A stretch of DNA of 64,000 bases from Streptomyces sp. TS71-3 (GCF_018327685.1 NZ_BNEL01000001.1:1550001-1614000), one strand, 5' to 3'; positions 33,145 through 43,258 are shown, counted from the stretch's first letter. Notes: generated by a model not told the origin, from the sequence alone. Numbers and translations: made by a program.

Positions 33145-33948
33145 TCAGGGAGCGGGTACGGGCGAGCGGCTGACGCGGATCTTGGACTGGCCGTGGGGGC
33201 GCGTCTCCCAGTCCTCCATGAAGCGCGCGTGGAGGCCGTGCTTGCGTGCCAGGGCGAGCAGGGTCTCGGTGCGGTAGTAGAAGTCCTCGCCCAGCACCTG
33301 GTGTTCCGTGCCCTCCGTGCGGTCGAAGGTGAAGTCGAAGAAGCCGGTGCCGGTCAGCACGCGGCCGACGTGGGCGAGGCACTCCTCGATGACCGCCTGC
33401 GGAGAGTGGGAGAAGACGCTGTGCGCGTGGACGACGTCGAAGTGGTCGCTGGGCAGGAAGTCCAGCGTGAGGTCGCCGGTGATGGTCAGGTGCGGAAGCT
33501 TGTCCTGGAGGCGGCGCTCGGAAAGGGTCTTCTTGGCGGCCATCAGGATGTCGGGCGAAATGTCGATGCCGTAGTAATGGCCGGCGTCGAGGTGCTCGAT
33601 GAAGCGCCAGCCGCCACGCAGGTTGCCGCAGCCGATGTCGAGCATGCGGTGTTCGGGGCGCATTCCGTGTTCGACGAGGTAGTCGAACTGCATCTGCCCG
33701 AGCGCCAGCCAGCGTTCGTGGGTCTGGCTGCCGACCGCGGCCTCCGGGTTGCGGCGGGTGTCCGAGGCCATCACCGCCCGGTAGTAGCCGACGTGGTCGG
33801 GGTGCTTCATACGCAGCCAGGCGTCCCGGCCGGCGCGCCGGAGGTAGGGGGTGACGCGGCCGGGGTGGCGCAGGGCGTAGCCGACCTTGTGGGTGAGGGA
33901 GGAACGGTTGTTGCGCAGTTTCTTCGGTGACTTCGCGTCGGCGGGCAT
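33145..33948 (-). CDS. class I SAM-dependent methyltransferase
   Basis: The product (267 aa) has the SAM-binding motif I MLDIGCGNLRGGWRF, an acidic residue at the end of beta-2 (YYGIDISPDIL) and a motif IV-like region DVVHAHSVFSHSP. A basic ~60-residue N-terminal extension precedes the fold. Substrate is unknown; pairing with a membrane glycosyltransferase 19 bases downstream suggests methylation of a surface glycan or lipid-linked sugar. The ATG at 33948 is the first convincing start; upstream (33949-34056) shows nothing else. Confidence 0.85.
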   Translation of the reverse strand: MPADAKSPKKLRNNRSSLTHKVGYALRHPGRVTPYLRRAGRDAWLRMKHPDHVGYYRAVMASDTRRNPEAAVGSQTHERWLALGQMQFDYLVEHGMRPEHRMLDIGCGNLRGGWRFIEHLDAGHYYGIDISPDILMAAKKTLSERRLQDKLPHLTITGDLTLDFLPSDHFDVVHAHSVFSHSPQAVIEECLAHVGRVLTGTGFFDFTFDRTEGTEHQVLGEDFYYRTETLLALARKHGLHARFMEDWETRPHGQSKIRVSRSPVPAP

Positions 33949-34056
33949 GGGGAGAAGACCTCCGTGCAGGGTGCGGCCCCGAGTGGGGGGTGACGGGATG
34001 GTGTGCTGTGGCGCGGCCAGGCTCGGTCAGATGAGGCCAGGCTCGGTCAGACGCGG

Positions 34057-35013
34057 TCAGATGCGGCGGCGCACCAGGAGCGCCGTGACGGCCACGAGCA
34101 GGACGGCGAGGCCGCCGAGGACGGCGGTGTCGGTCCACTGGAAGGTCCAGTAGTCGCCGGCCGGGTTGGCCTCGTAGAAGCGGGCGACGTACCCGTGCTC
34201 GGCCATGCACTGCCTGAGCTGCGGGCTTGAGGGAAAGGCGCAGTTCATCACGGAGTCATGGCGGCCGGAGGCGGTGATCAGACCGTAGTTGCCGGTCGAC
34301 CACTTCTCGTCCATGGGCGGTTTGGGGCTGCTGCCGGCGCTGGTGTACACGCGGGGCGGGACCAGCAGGCGGGTCTTGTGCGTCCACTCCAGCGCCAGCG
34401 CCGTCGCTCCGGTCACCAGGAGGGTCAGCCCCATTGCGGCCAGGACCCGGCGGGCCAGCAGACCCAGCAGCGTGCCGGCCGCCAGGCCGAACAGCGAGGC
34501 CGCGACGACGCGCGGACCCGAACCGCTCATGGCGGCGGTCTCGTACCAGAACAGGCCGTAACTTCGGTCGGCGGCCGGCCGCCACCACCACGCGAACGCT
34601 CCCGCGAGCAGGCCCGAGAGGATCACCGTGGTGGCGGCGGCCAGGGTGATCCGGGAGACGAACCACTGACCGCGGCTCACGCCCTGGGTGAGGACCAGGC
34701 GGTGCGTGCCCAGTTCCCGGTCGCGGCCCAGCAGCGGGGCGCCCCAGAAGACGCCGACCAGCGCAGGGAGGGCGATGTTCAGGGCCCCGAGGTACTTCAG
34801 CGGGGTGATGTTCAGCAGAAGGGGCAGACCGGAGCCGGGTCGTGTGCAGTGCAGCGGTCCGCGGGCGCAGTGGGCGAACAGCCCGCTGCGTACGTCATCC
34901 ACCATGCCGGAGCGGAAGCAGGCGGCCAGCAACGCGACGGCGGCCAGGGCGGCCAGGGCGATGCCGATCAGCCCTCGTTGCTGGCGCCAGGCGAGCCAGA
35001 AGGAGCCCTTCAT
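34057..35013 (-). CDS. ABC transporter permease (YtrC/D-like)
   Basis: The product (318 aa) is an integral membrane protein with about six segments (GIALAALAAVALLAACF, YLGALNIALPALVGVFWGAPLL, ITLAAATTVILSGLLAGAFAWWW, VVAASLFGLAAGTLLGLLA, LAAMGLTLLVTGATALAL, TAVLGGLAVLLVAVTALLV). GRDRELGTHRLVLTQGVSR in the first cytoplasmic loop is typical of ABC-2-type permeases. ATGA overlap with the ATPase stop shows translational coupling. Together with the GntR and ATPase genes it forms a YtrA-type operon, often linked to envelope stress or antibiotic export; substrate unknown. Confidence 0.88.
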   Translation of the reverse strand: MKGSFWLAWRQQRGLIGIALAALAAVALLAACFRSGMVDDVRSGLFAHCARGPLHCTRPGSGLPLLLNITPLKYLGALNIALPALVGVFWGAPLLGRDRELGTHRLVLTQGVSRGQWFVSRITLAAATTVILSGLLAGAFAWWWRPAADRSYGLFWYETAAMSGSGPRVVAASLFGLAAGTLLGLLARRVLAAMGLTLLVTGATALALEWTHKTRLLVPPRVYTSAGSSPKPPMDEKWSTGNYGLITASGRHDSVMNCAFPSSPQLRQCMAEHGYVARFYEANPAGDYWTFQWTDTAVLGGLAVLLVAVTALLVRRRI

Positions 35014-35914
35014 ATCGTGGCCTCCTGTCCTGCGGGGACGGGACGCCCCATGTCATCGGCCTGGAGGTGACCGATCAGGACGTCCTCCAGCTTGGGCCGC
35101 TCGACGTGCCAGTCGCCGTGCAGCGGTCCGCGCTGCCGTACCAGCGCGGTCAGCTGCCTGCCGGTGACCCGGGACCGCACGACGGTGTGCTGCCGGGGCA
35201 GGGCGTCGGCCTGGTCGGCGTGCCCGGTCAGTTGGGCGTGGTCGTCGCACAGCGCGCCGGCGTCCTCGCACAGTTCGACGCGGCCGCCCCGCAGCAGCAC
35301 GACCCAGTCGCAGGTCTGCTCCAGCTCCGGCAGGACATGCGAGGACAGCACGATGCTCGTGCCGTGCTCTGCGGCCTCGGTCATCAGAATCGCCATGATC
35401 TCGCCCCGGGCCACCGGATCGAGGTCGGCCATCGGCTCGTCGAGCAGGAGCAGTTCAGGCCGCTTGCCCAGCGCCAGGGCGAGCGCGACGCGGGTGCGCT
35501 GCCCCGGGGACAGGGTGCCGACCCGGGAGGTGGAGCGGATGCCGGCCTCCCGGACGGTTCGCTCGGCGGCCCCCCGGTCCCATGAGGAGTTCAGCTTCTC
35601 GCCCATGCGCAGCGTGTCCGCCACGGTGAAGTGCGGGTAGAGCGGCTTGTCCTGCGTGAGCAGGGCGAGCCGGGCCCGTGCCTCGGGCGTGCCCGAGGCG
35701 GCGCCCAGCACACGTATCTCCCCGGCACGGGCCCGCAGCAGGCCACCGGCCAGGTGCAGCAGCGTGCTCTTGCCGGCGCCGTTGCGTCCGACGAGGGCGG
35801 TGATGCGGCCGCTGGGCACGGTGAACTCGCAGTCCCGCAGCTCCCAGGCGTCCCGCGCCCGATAACGGAATCCGAGTCCCGTGGCGCGCAGCGCGGCCGG
35901 CGCGTCAGGCCCGC

Positions 35915-35918
<4 letters not shown>
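35010..35918 (-). CDS. ABC transporter ATP-binding protein
   Basis: The product (302 aa) has Walker A VGRNGAGKSTLL, a Q-loop at LLTQDKPLYP, an ABC signature LSPGQRTRVALALAL with Pro in the place of Gly, Walker B LLLLDEPMADLDP and switch His in LSSHVLPELE. The ~60 C-terminal residues are an accessory region. The start ATG overlaps the GntR stop (ATGA) and its stop overlaps the permease start, giving a tightly coupled three-gene operon. Confidence 0.92.
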
Positions 35919-36400
<482 letters not shown>

Positions 36401-36765
36401 CACATTCCACGGTTGTGTTAATGAATTAGTGGAATGATGATCGTGGTGGTGGTGCAGGGATGTCAAGCGAGATCCACCGGTCGGGACGTTGCGCACGCCC
36501 CTGGTGGTGCCGGGCCGCCGCGGCAGGCCACCGGGTCGGGTCCCTCGCGGTCCCGGAGCCGTCCCCCGGCCGGTACCCCGCCCCCTGCCGCGGCAGGGGG
36601 CAGCCGGCAACCTGTTGTGACGGCTCGGCTACCCGCCGCCGCCAGGCGGACCGCGCCGGCGCGCGCCCGTACCATGGGGGTGGCCGTGGCGTGTCCAGCC
36701 CGGCAGGGGGCGCCTACGTAGCCGTACGCGCAGCCGATCACTCAATCCGGGAGAAGCGCCGCACC
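36401..36765. other. divergent intergenic region between GntR operon and typA
   Basis: About 365 bases with an AT-rich island next to the GntR start (36405-36440) and a GC-rich remainder leading to typA. No gene is supported. Promoters for both directions must lie here, but no clear -35/-10 pair was found for typA. Confidence 0.6.
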
Positions 36766-38682
36766 ATGGCTCGTACCGTCGAGCGTCACGACATCCGCAA
36801 TGTCGCCATCGTCGCCCACGTAGACCACGGCAAGACCACCCTCGTCGACGCCATGCTCAAGCAGGCTGGTGCGTTCGCCGCGCACCAGCTGGACCAGGTC
36901 GACGACCGGGTCATGGACTCGAACGACCTGGAACGTGAGAAGGGCATCACGATCCTGGCGAAGAACACCGCCGTGAAGTACCACCCCAAGGACGGTGACG
37001 ACCACGTCACCATCAACATCATCGACACCCCCGGCCACGCCGACTTCGGCGGTGAGGTGGAGCGGGGCCTGTCCATGGTCGACGCGGTGGTGCTGCTCGT
37101 GGACGCCTCCGAGGGCCCGCTGCCGCAGACCCGCTTCGTGCTCCGCAAGGCCCTCCAGGCCCGGATGCCGGTGATCCTCTGCATCAACAAGACCGACCGG
37201 CCCGACGCCCGCATCGACGAGGTCGTCAACGAGACCTACGAGCTCTTCCTCGACCTCGACGCCGACGAGCAGCAGATCGAGTTCCCCATCGTCTACGCCT
37301 GCGCGCGGGACGGCGTCGCCTCGCTCACCAAGCCCGAGGACGGCACGGTGCCGGCGGACAGCACCAATCTGGAGCCGTTCTTCACCACGCTCCTCCAGCA
37401 CGTCCCCGCCCCGTCCTACGACGCCGAGGCCTCGCTCCAGGCGCACGTCACCAACCTGGACGCCGACAACTTCCTCGGCCGTATCGCGCTGCTCCGCGTC
37501 GAGCAGGGCGAGCTGCGCAAGGGCCAGACGGTGGCCTGGATCAAGCGCGACGGCACGGTGGCCAACGTCCGCATCAGCGAGCTGATGATGACCGAGGCGC
37601 TCACCCGCAAGCCTGCCGAGAAGGCTGGCCCCGGTGACATCTGCGCCGTCGCCGGCATCCCCGACATCATGATCGGCGAGACGCTCGCGGACCCCGAGAA
37701 CCCGGTGGCCCTGCCGCTGATCACCGTCGACGAGCCGGCGATCTCCATGACCATCGGCACCAACACCTCGCCGCTGGTCGGCCGCGGCGGCACCGGCAAG
37801 GGTGCCGACAACAAGGCCGCCGTCAAGGACCGCAAGGTCACCGCGCGCCAGGTCAAGGACCGGCTGGACCGCGAGCTCATCGGCAACGTCTCGCTGCGCG
37901 TGCTCGACACCGGGCGCCCCGACGCCTGGGAGGTGCAGGGCCGCGGCGAGCTGGCCCTCGCGATCCTCGTCGAGACCATGCGCCGGGAGGGCTACGAGCT
38001 GACCGTCGGCAAGCCGCAGGTCGTCACCAAGGAGATCGACGGCAAGGTCCACGAGCCCGTCGAGCGGATGACGATCGACGTGCCCGAGGAGCACATGGGC
38101 GCGGTCACGCAGCTGATGGGCGTCCGCAAGGGCCGGATGGACAACATGTCCAACCACGGCTCCGGCTGGGTGCGCCTGGAGTTCGTGGTGCCGTCGCGCG
38201 GCCTGATCGGCTTCCGCACCGAGTTCCTCACGAGCACCCGCGGCACCGGCATCGCGCACTCCATCCACGAGGGCCACGAGCCGTGGTTCGGCACCCTGAC
38301 CACGCGCAACAACGGCTCCCTCGTCGCCGACCGCTCCGGCGCCGTCACCGCGTTCGCGATGACCAACCTCCAGGAGCGCGGCGTGCTCTTCACGGAGCCG
38401 GGCACCGAGGTGTACGAGGGCATGATCGTCGGTGAGAACTCGCGCTCCGACGACATGGACGTGAACATCACCAAGGAGAAGAAGCTCACCAACATGCGCT
38501 CGTCGACGGCCGACGTGGCCGAGTCGATCGTGCCGCCGCGGAAGCTGTCGCTTGAGCAGTCGCTGGAGTTCTGCCGCGACGACGAGTGCGTCGAGGTGAC
38601 TCCGGAGGCGGTCCGGATCCGCAAGGTCAACCTGGACGCGCGGGAGCGGGCTCGGGCGGCGTCGCGCGCGAAGCACGGCTAG
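36766..38682 (+). CDS. typA: translational GTPase TypA/BipA
   Basis: The product (638 aa) is a ribosome-binding GTPase of the elongation-factor family. G1 is AHVDHGKTTLVDA, G2 is in EREKGITILAKNT, G3 is DTPGHADFGGEVE and G4 is INKTDRPDAR; domains II, III, V and the BipA-specific C-terminal domain follow (VPSRGLIGFRTEFLTSTRGTG). The ATG was chosen from MARTVERHDIRNVAIVAHV with GGGAGA upstream. Length is slightly over the usual 610, with a GGTGKGADNKAAV insertion as in other actinobacteria. Its TAG stop lies within the CTAG at the left end of a MITE-like repeat. Confidence 0.97.
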   Translation: MARTVERHDIRNVAIVAHVDHGKTTLVDAMLKQAGAFAAHQLDQVDDRVMDSNDLEREKGITILAKNTAVKYHPKDGDDHVTINIIDTPGHADFGGEVERGLSMVDAVVLLVDASEGPLPQTRFVLRKALQARMPVILCINKTDRPDARIDEVVNETYELFLDLDADEQQIEFPIVYACARDGVASLTKPEDGTVPADSTNLEPFFTTLLQHVPAPSYDAEASLQAHVTNLDADNFLGRIALLRVEQGELRKGQTVAWIKRDGTVANVRISELMMTEALTRKPAEKAGPGDICAVAGIPDIMIGETLADPENPVALPLITVDEPAISMTIGTNTSPLVGRGGTGKGADNKAAVKDRKVTARQVKDRLDRELIGNVSLRVLDTGRPDAWEVQGRGELALAILVETMRREGYELTVGKPQVVTKEIDGKVHEPVERMTIDVPEEHMGAVTQLMGVRKGRMDNMSNHGSGWVRLEFVVPSRGLIGFRTEFLTSTRGTGIAHSIHEGHEPWFGTLTTRNNGSLVADRSGAVTAFAMTNLQERGVLFTEPGTEVYEGMIVGENSRSDDMDVNITKEKKLTNMRSSTADVAESIVPPRKLSLEQSLEFCRDDECVEVTPEAVRIRKVNLDARERARAASRAKHG

Positions 38683-38914
38683 GTCGTGTCCGGCGGATCT
38701 TCGTGGATCAGCCTGCGGTGTCTGGTGCCGTGCATCGCAAGGCGGAGGATCGTCCTCGTACGGGGCGTACTCGGATGACTCCGACAACGGGGCGAGGTGC
38801 GGTGCTGGGGGCACTCCCCCACTGCCCTGAACGGGCGTGGGAGGTACCCCCACCCACGCCCTTCAGGCAGTGGGGGAGCCGCGGGCCCACGAGGATCCGC
38901 CGGACACGGCCTAG
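38679..38914. repeat. MITE-like element with 28-bp terminal inverted repeats (family A, full copy)
   Basis: Both ends start CTAGG[T/C]CGTGTCCGG and form a 28-base inverted repeat with 26 matches (38679-38706 and 38887-38914). CTAG at each edge may be a target-site duplication or part of the repeat. The 236-base interior encodes no protein and contains the palindromic GGGGGCACTCCCCC block shared with partial copies at 11754-11836, 31475-31564 and around 54390-54460. The ends resemble those of IS5-family elements (recalled, not checked). Confidence 0.75.
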
Positions 38915-38974
38915 CGCCCGTAGGGGCGCGGGACCCCGGCAGGCGTCCGCTTGGCGGTGGGGCTGCGCTCCTGA

Positions 38975-39130
38975 AGGGGCGCGGGGAACTGCGCGACCAG
39001 CCCCCACCGGCCGGTGGGGGGAGACGAGACCGGAAGTGGCTCGGCCCGGTGGCCCTCCCTCACCGCCCGAAGGGCGTGGGAGGTGCCCCCACGGCGCGGG
39101 GTGGTTGCTCACGCAGTTCCCCGCGCCCCT
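38975..39130. repeat. inverted pair of dispersed repeat (family B)
   Basis: AGGGGCGCGGGGAACTGCG at 38975-38993 and its perfect reverse complement at 39112-39130 flank about 118 bases of further palindromic DNA, including GGCGTGGGAGGTGCCCCC. Related GCGCGGGGAACTGCGC motifs occur at 51180-51375 and 54196-54320. The rest of 38915-39200 holds no gene. Confidence 0.75.
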
Positions 39131-39200
39131 GGAAGGGCACCGGGGCGGAGCCCCACCGGAGGGGCACCGGGCGGGCCCCGCCGGCAGGTGACCGGACGCC

Positions 39201-40901
39201 TCAGGTGACCGGCGGGAGGTCGGGGCCGGTGGTGCCCAGCGGCTCCGTGGAGATGATCTCCTTCTCCGGCCAGGAGACCCCCTTGGGCGGCCACGTCTGG
39301 CCGGTCTGCTTGAGGAACCCGGCGGGCGGCTCGACCAGCGGCTGCTGCGTGCCCTCCGGGATCATGGTCGCCCAGTCGACCGCCTTCCTGCGGTCCTCGA
39401 ACTCCGCCCGGATCCGGGAGAGCTGGTCGGGCTGGGTGATGAGGTCGACGGCGGTCGCCGCCATGTAGCGGGCGGCGGACAGCATGCCCTGGTGGCCGAT
39501 GTTCGTGGCCGCCGCCGACGTCACCGCCCAGCTGTGGTTGGGCAGTCCGGCCGGGATGGTCGCGGCCAGGGCGACCAGGGTCGGCGCCTGCCAGCTGACG
39601 TCCGCCGTGTCGATGGAGATGCCGCCGGCGAAGGCGGGCGGGGGCGGGGCCAGCGGCACGAGCGAGGTGGGCATGCCCGTCTCCGGCTTGCCCAGCGAGC
39701 GCTGGAGGGACCTGGCCAGCGCCTGGTCCGCGTCGGTGAAGGCCGGCGGGCCGATCGCCCGCATGTTGTCGTTCATCAGCTCCGCCCCGGCCTTGTTGGG
39801 GAGCAGGTTCCAGGTGCCCGAGTTGAACCGGTGCACGAGCGTCGTCCGGCTCGCCTGCGCGGCGGCCTTCGCGGCGTCCACGATCTTGTCGTACAGGACC
39901 TTGACCCGCTCCGGGCTGCCCTCCCGCACGAAGAACCAGATGGAGCAGAAGTCGGGAGTGACGTTCGGTGCCCCGCCGCCGTTGACGATGGCGTAGTGGA
40001 ACCGGCCCGAGGGGGCCACGTTCTTCTCGCGCAGGAACTCCGACATGGTCGCCATCAGGACCGCGCCGTCGAGGCCGCTCTTGTTGCCCAGCGGGTTGGC
40101 TCCGTGGCCCGTCGCGCCGAGGAAGTCGAACGTCGCCGATATGAGCGCGCTCGTGGTGTTCCAGAACGCCAGGTTGGCGTTGAAGGGGTGCCAGTCCACG
40201 AAGGCGTCGAGGCCGTCGTACACCCCGGCCCTCACCATGTAGGGCTTGCCCACGAGGTGTTCCTCGGCCGTGGTTCCGAAGAGCTTCACGGTGGCCTTGA
40301 GCCCGCGGTCCCTGATCGCCTGGCTCACCGCGATGGCCGCGCCGGTGGCGCCCGCGCCGAGTGCGTTGTGGGCGTCGCCGTGGCCCGCACCGTAGGTGGG
40401 GGCGTAGGGGTCGGTGTGGTAGACGAGCGGGTCGTGCACGGTCCCGCCGGCCTTCTGCGACAGCCCGGGCAGGGCGTCGTACTCGGCGTTGAACCCGATG
40501 GTCGGGCCGCCGGATCCGTAGCTCGCCACGAAGGCGGAGGGGAAGCCGGCCGGGCCCCACTGGATGTCGAATCCGTACTTCTCCAGCAGGGCCGCCACCG
40601 CGAGCGACGAGTTCCACTCCCGCAGGGAGAGCTCCGCGTGCCGCCACACGGTGTCGTTGAGGTCGATGAGCTCCGCGCTGTGGTCGCCGATCCAGCCCAG
40701 GGCGGTGGCCTTGGCATCGCTGTCCTCGGCGAGCCCGCGGGGGGCCTGGTACGAGGTGCTCTGCGCCGCCAGCCGCTGGTCGTACTCGCGGGTGGCCGCA
40801 AGGGCGGGATCGGCGACCGTCCAGGGCGCCGCACCGGCCGCGGCCGCGACACCGGCCGACTTGAGTATCTGCCGCCGTCCGACTGAGGACCTGTCAGTCA
40901 T
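39201..40901 (-). CDS. Tat-exported M20-family amidohydrolase (AbgB-like)
   Basis: The product (566 aa) is a zinc-dependent amidohydrolase related to p-aminobenzoyl-glutamate hydrolase subunit B. The N-terminus has a twin-arginine signal (SSVGRRQILKSAGVAAAAGAAP). Expected metal-site sequences are GHGDAHNALGAGATGAA and TTAEEH. IGFNAEYDALPGLSQKAGG matches the M20 core. It is longer than cytoplasmic AbgB (about 480 aa), mainly through the signal and a Pro/Ala-rich region near residues 400-430. The ATG follows AGAGGAG. Export suggests hydrolysis of an extracellular amide; substrate unknown. Single gene. Confidence 0.85.
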   Translation of the reverse strand: MTDRSSVGRRQILKSAGVAAAAGAAPWTVADPALAATREYDQRLAAQSTSYQAPRGLAEDSDAKATALGWIGDHSAELIDLNDTVWRHAELSLREWNSSLAVAALLEKYGFDIQWGPAGFPSAFVASYGSGGPTIGFNAEYDALPGLSQKAGGTVHDPLVYHTDPYAPTYGAGHGDAHNALGAGATGAAIAVSQAIRDRGLKATVKLFGTTAEEHLVGKPYMVRAGVYDGLDAFVDWHPFNANLAFWNTTSALISATFDFLGATGHGANPLGNKSGLDGAVLMATMSEFLREKNVAPSGRFHYAIVNGGGAPNVTPDFCSIWFFVREGSPERVKVLYDKIVDAAKAAAQASRTTLVHRFNSGTWNLLPNKAGAELMNDNMRAIGPPAFTDADQALARSLQRSLGKPETGMPTSLVPLAPPPPAFAGGISIDTADVSWQAPTLVALAATIPAGLPNHSWAVTSAAATNIGHQGMLSAARYMAATAVDLITQPDQLSRIRAEFEDRRKAVDWATMIPEGTQQPLVEPPAGFLKQTGQTWPPKGVSWPEKEIISTEPLGTTGPDLPPVT

Positions 40902-41065
40902 TCGTTGATCTCCTCTTCGGGGGGAGATCAACGTACTTGTATCCACAGGGGCGTTGGGGACGGCTCTCCGGCGGCCCCGGTTGTCGCGAACGTCACACGT
41001 GTGGGGTTCGGCGGCGCCGTGGCCCGTGGGTCCGGTGCCCATCCGAGCGCTGGGCCCGGTTACGG

Positions 41066-42487
41066 TCAGGACCAGGCTCGCAGCAGATCCTCCGGAGCGA
41101 GGGCCTGCGCGCCCTGTGCCGTGCAGCCGCTGCGGGCGACCGCCAGCAGGGAGGTGCCCTCGTCGGCTCCGGGCAGGCGGTTGCGGTGGGCGATGAGCTC
41201 TGCAAGGTCACGGTGGTCGAAGGGCTTTCTCTCCAGCCACTTGATGGAACCCGCGAAGGTGATCCGCTTGGCGACCGGCCCCCGGTCGGCGCCGACCAGG
41301 TCGATCTCGGGGTCGTTCGTGCGGGTCCAGTACCCGCCGACGACGTCCGTGCCGGCCGGCAGCAGGTCGTCGGCGAGCCGCCAGAGGGCCTCGCGGATGA
41401 CGGGCTCGATGGCCCGCCCCCGCCAGGAGGTCCAGCTCGTGCGGATGGAGTCCAGGACGCGGTCGCCGCGGCCCCGCTCGACGGCGGCGATGCCCCGCCC
41501 GATGAAGGAGAGCCAGAAACGCAGGTACGGGTCCTCGACCCGGTAGCGGGTCTCGCGGCTCGGCCTGGCTGACACCGGCAGGTCCGCGGCGACGACCCGG
41601 CGGTCGATGAGCAGCTCCAGGGACCGCTTGAGCGACGTGGCGTGGAGCCCGCCCGCGGCCCGTCCGATGGCGCTGAACGTCCGCTCGCCGTGCCCGATGG
41701 CGCCGAGCACGGTACGGGCCTGCGCCTCGGTGGGGAACTCCGCGGCCAGGGCCCGCTCGCCGCTGACCAGGAGCGCGGAGGTGGGCCGGCGCAGCGCCTG
41801 CTCCAGGTACTCCCAGAGGCCGGCACCGCGTGGCCACTCCTCCAGGATGAGCGGAAGCCCGCCGGACACGAGGTAGGCGTCGAAGGCGTCGGCCGCGGGG
41901 AGTCGCAGCACGTCGGCGACGTCGCCCGGGGTGAGCGCCGGCACCACCATCTCCGTGCCGCGCTGGTAGAAGGGCCGCCCATAGGTGTTCAGCTTCTCCA
42001 TCATCGCGAGGTCGGAGCCGATGAGGACGAGCAGCACGGGCAGCCGCGACAGGCTCCGGTCGAAGACCTTCTGGAGGGACCCCTCGAAGCCGGGGTCCTC
42101 ACCGACGAGGTAGGGCATCTCGTCGAGCACGACGACGCTGGGCGCGTCGGTGGGCAGCGCGGAGGCGAGCAGGCTCAGGGCCGCATCCCACGTCTGCGGC
42201 GTGGCGAAGTCGGCGAAGCGCTCCGCGTCGGGAAGGCTGGACGCGGCCACCTCGGTGACGAAACCCGCCAGGTCCCCGTCCCGTGAGCCGCCGACCGCGC
42301 TGAAGAAGACGTGTGGCACGCCGGCCCGCTCGACGAACTCCTCGACCAGCCGGGACTTCCCCACCCGGCGCCGGCCGCGAACCAGGACGGCCTTGCCCGG
42401 GCGGCCGTTGCGGCTGCCCGAGGCGACGTCCTTCAGCAGGTCGTCGAGGATGCCGAGCTCGCTTCGGCGTCCGATGAATCCGCTCAC
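41066..42487 (-). CDS. archaeal-type AAA ATPase with C-terminal DUF234-like domain
   Basis: The protein (473 aa) has Walker A VRGRRRVGKSRLVEEF and Walker B VVVLDEMPYL, then a winged-helix region (FSAIGRAAGGLHATSLKRSLELL) and a C-terminal part resembling the DUF234 endonuclease-like domain (RYRVEDPYLRFWLSFIGR, TNDPEIDLVGAD). The GTG at 42487 is favoured by GAGGTG upstream; a GTG at 42496 would include that site. Proteins of this class occur in archaea and actinobacteria, often in mobile or defence-like settings, but their role is not established. Neighbours are a frameshifted GNAT gene and a short HTH gene. Confidence 0.85.
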   Translation of the reverse strand: MSGFIGRRSELGILDDLLKDVASGSRNGRPGKAVLVRGRRRVGKSRLVEEFVERAGVPHVFFSAVGGSRDGDLAGFVTEVAASSLPDAERFADFATPQTWDAALSLLASALPTDAPSVVVLDEMPYLVGEDPGFEGSLQKVFDRSLSRLPVLLVLIGSDLAMMEKLNTYGRPFYQRGTEMVVPALTPGDVADVLRLPAADAFDAYLVSGGLPLILEEWPRGAGLWEYLEQALRRPTSALLVSGERALAAEFPTEAQARTVLGAIGHGERTFSAIGRAAGGLHATSLKRSLELLIDRRVVAADLPVSARPSRETRYRVEDPYLRFWLSFIGRGIAAVERGRGDRVLDSIRTSWTSWRGRAIEPVIREALWRLADDLLPAGTDVVGGYWTRTNDPEIDLVGADRGPVAKRITFAGSIKWLERKPFDHRDLAELIAHRNRLPGADEGTSLLAVARSGCTAQGAQALAPEDLLRAWS

Positions 42488-42601
42488 GCACTGCACCTCG
42501 GGGATCGTTGCCGGGCCGCCACTACCATCAGTGATACTTTCTTCGATGACAGTATCACGAAGGATGGTCTTCAGTGGCTCGGTGCGGCGTGCCCCCGCGG
42601 G

Positions 42602-43137
42602 TCAGCCGCTCAAGGGCAGCTCCGTGAGCATGACCGCGTACCGCGGGGAGTCCCAGAACGGCTGCTCTTCGCCGACTTTGCGGTAGCCCCAGGATTCGTA
42701 GAGTGCTTGGACCCTTGGGCGGGCGACGTCCACGGAGAGCACGGCAAGGTCCTCGTCCCTGCCCGCCAGCAGGCCGTGGTGTAGCCGCCGGGAGGTTCCG
42801 GTCTTGCGCCATGCCGGGCGGACCATCAGTTCCGAGAGCGAGAAGGTTCGCGAATGTTCCGGTGCGGGGTCGACGAACTCTCGCCACCATTCGCGCCCGG
42901 GGCGGCGGGGGCGCCGTAGGCAAACCCCGCGGGCTCGTCGCCGTCGTATGCGATCGTGCAGGAGAAACCGGGATTGTTGCCCCAATGGCCCACAAACCAT
43001 GGGAAGCGACTCCGGAACTCGGTCATGTCGGGGGCGTGGACTTCAGCATGGACGTCCAGCAGGGTCTGACGGATCGTCGACAGGTCTTCGCGAGCGTAGT
43101 GGCATACCCGCACGGTGGTGGTCAAGTCCGGCTCCAT
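42602..43137 (-). pseudogene. GNAT acetyltransferase, frameshifted
   Basis: Two overlapping minus-strand frames encode the two halves of one GNAT protein (about 178 aa). The first (43137 to about 42890) gives RFPWFVGHWGNNPGFSCTIAYDGDEPAGFAYGAPA; the second gives GREWWREFVDPAPEHSRTFSLSELMV, RPAWRKTGTSRRLHHGL (acetyl-CoA loop) and ALYESWGYRKVGEEQPFWDSPRYAVML to a stop at 42602. The switch falls in a C/G-rich run near 42893-42910 and is equivalent to loss of one base. Either a pseudogene or an assembly error. Substrate unknown. Confidence 0.7.
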
Positions 43138-43258
43138 CCGGCGCGGTAGCGCTCGCGCCAGCCGCGAGCGACGTCGCTGCCCGGAGCGAGAGTAATGAGA
43201 TCCCGGGTGAAGTCCCCGAGCCGAGACCGCAGCCTCCCCGGCAGAGGATGACCGGCCA

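Noticed and set aside
38679..38914. Complete insertion sequence
   Set aside because: TIRs are present but the 236-base interior has no transposase, so it is described as MITE-like only.
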